DNA of 64,000 nucleotides from ZC4RG30 sp035556135 (GTDB lineage: Bacteria > Pseudomonadota > Gammaproteobacteria > Steroidobacterales > Steroidobacteraceae), in NCBI GenBank assembly GCA_035556135.1, contig DATMFO010000003.1:496001-560000 (forward strand). The letters run 5' to 3'. Position 1 is the first letter of the stretch. Each line of letters starts with the position of its first letter. The notes under the pieces are model-generated. The model was not told where the DNA came from, ran no database searches, and saw nothing but the letters and a program-made list of their open reading frames with translations. Shown one piece after another: positions 62,849-64,000 of this stretch. A program made the position numbers and the translations under genes.

Positions 62849-64000
62849 ATGGCGACTGCTCCCAGCGCATTCAAACCTGTTTCAGAAATCTCGCCCGAGG
62901 TCGCCGACTGGGTGGCCGAAGTCGCCAGGCTGACCTGCCCCGACCGCATCCACTGGTTCGACGGCAGTCCCGCCGACACCGCCCGCCTCCGCAACGAGCT
63001 GCTGGTCCGCAAGGAACTGGCGCCGCTCAACGAGAAGAGCTTCCCCGACTGCTACATCGCCCGCTCGCATCCCAGCGACGTGGCCCGCGTCGAGCACCTC
63101 ACCTTCATCTGCACCACGAACAAGGAAGACGCCGGCCCCAACAATAACTGGATGGCCCCGGCCGAGGCGCACGCGAAAATGGACGGCCTGTTCAGGAACT
63201 GCATGAAGGGCCGCACGCTGTACGTGGTGCCCTACTGCATGGGCCCCATCGATTCCCCTTACTCCCGCTGCGGCGTGGAGATCACTGACAGCGCCTACGT
63301 GGTGCTGAACATGGAGATCATGACCCGCTCCGGCCGCCCGGCGCTGGAGCGCATAGCCGCCGAGGGCGGCAAGTTCGTGAAAGGCCTGCACTCCATCGGC
63401 GAGCTCGACCCTGACCGCCGCTTCATCATGCACTTCCCCGAAGAGCTTTCCATCCAGAGCTTCGGCTCCGGCTACGGCGGCAATGCGCTGCTGGGCAAGA
63501 AATGCCATGCGCTGCGCATCGCCAGCTACCAGGCGCGCACCGAGGGCTGGCTGGCCGAGCACATGCTCATCGTCGGCCTCACCAGTCCGCAGGGCGAGAC
63601 GCATTACATCGCGGCCGCCTTCCCCAGCGCCTGCGGCAAGACCAACCTGGCCATGCTGATTCCGCCGGATTCCATGCCTGGCTGGAAAGTGTCCACGGTG
63701 GGCGATGACATCTGCTGGATGCATCCCGGCCCCGACGGCCGCCTGTGGGCGATCAATCCGGAATCCGGCTATTTCGGCGTGGCGCCGGGCACCAGCACGA
63801 AGACGAACAAGAACGCCTTCGAGACCGTCCGCAAGGACACCATCTTCACCAACGTGGCCCTCACCAGGGACAACGAGCCGTGGTGGGAAGGAAAGGGTTC
63901 GGGCGAACCGGCCTTTGACTGGCAGGGCCGTCCGTACGATGCGAAGAATGGTCCGGCCGCGCATCCGAACTCGCGCTTCACCGTGAGCGCGCGCCACAAC
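62849..64000 (+). CDS. pckG: Phosphoenolpyruvate carboxykinase (GTP), N-terminal part (runs off the right edge)
   Basis: 384 codons are visible. The GTP-dependent enzyme decarboxylates oxaloacetate to PEP in gluconeogenesis. Motifs include FPDCYIARSHPSDVARVE, the substrate-binding YGGNALLGKKCHALRIAS and the P-loop PSACGKTNLAML with the reactive C262, followed by VGDDICWM (second metal-binding Asp) and NPESGYFGVAPGT. This is the GTP type, not the ATP type (pckA) of E. coli. The ATG at 62849 has AAGG upstream. Confidence 0.98.
   Translation, partial: MATAPSAFKPVSEISPEVADWVAEVARLTCPDRIHWFDGSPADTARLRNELLVRKELAPLNEKSFPDCYIARSHPSDVARVEHLTFICTTNKEDAGPNNNWMAPAEAHAKMDGLFRNCMKGRTLYVVPYCMGPIDSPYSRCGVEITDSAYVVLNMEIMTRSGRPALERIAAEGGKFVKGLHSIGELDPDRRFIMHFPEELSIQSFGSGYGGNALLGKKCHALRIASYQARTEGWLAEHMLIVGLTSPQGETHYIAAAFPSACGKTNLAMLIPPDSMPGWKVSTVGDDICWMHPGPDGRLWAINPESGYFGVAPGTSTKTNKNAFETVRKDTIFTNVALTRDNEPWWEGKGSGEPAFDWQGRPYDAKNGPAAHPNSRFTVSARHN

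Overview
The window is a GC-rich, densely packed piece of a proteobacterial chromosome. It holds only core metabolism, translation, envelope and regulatory genes. I see no insertion sequence, prophage, tRNA, rRNA or CRISPR array. Several gene orders point to Gammaproteobacteria near the Xanthomonadales / Nevskiales / Steroidobacterales group: lysS-prfB-recJ-rpfE (known from the Xanthomonas rpf locus), the long run rpsB-tsf-pyrH-frr-uppS-cdsA-dxr-rseP-bamA-ompH-lpxD-fabZ-lpxA-lpxB-rnhB-dnaE-accA-tilS-pyrG-kdsA-eno-ftsB-ispD-ispF, and surE-pcm. The taxon is inferred from synteny, not from a marker search.

Layout. 1-1738 (minus): start of the succinate dehydrogenase operon, a small SDHAF4-type assembly gene, then sdhC, sdhD and the first part of sdhA. 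ygfZ diverges from it. 2658-7135 (minus): an overlapping pair of an FHA-domain membrane protein and an exported trypsin-like protease, a lipoprotein, nudC and a small membrane protein. 7169-13408 (minus): murI, lysS, prfB (with the RF2 programmed +1 frameshift), recJ and rpfE. Two plus-strand genes follow, a Mth938-like protein and a Mip-like FKBP lipoprotein. 14592-14949 is the only gene-free stretch above 300 bases; part of it is markedly AT-richer than its surroundings. 14950-17526: pcm, surE, a divergent Smr-domain gene, and ispF.

17047-43597 is an almost unbroken minus-strand run of 26 essential or near-essential genes. It covers MEP isoprenoids, KDO and lipid A, undecaprenyl phosphate, CDP-diacylglycerol, outer-membrane protein assembly, fatty-acid initiation, replication and the translation factors. 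Many neighbours overlap by ATGA-type junctions. A strong terminator lies between tsf and pyrH, and rpsB has a structured leader and a good promoter. Divergent from rpsB are map, glnD, dapC and dapD (plus).

49425-60071 is a phosphate locus: phoB-phoR-phoU-dsbB and pstS-porin-pstC-pstA-pstB, all minus, with dapE on the plus strand between the two blocks. I can read PHO-box repeats upstream of both pstS and phoB. An outer-membrane porin sits inside the pst operon, so the locus carries uptake across both membranes plus its own regulators. The right end holds tsaB, a DinG/YoaA helicase and, divergently, the first part of pckG.

I did not find a clear new defence or mobile system. The best candidates for undescribed biology are the FHA-protein / PDZ-less protease pair, the porin embedded in the pst operon, the long C-terminal tail on ribosomal protein S2, the short TilS, and the compositionally odd spacer at 14.6-14.95 kb.
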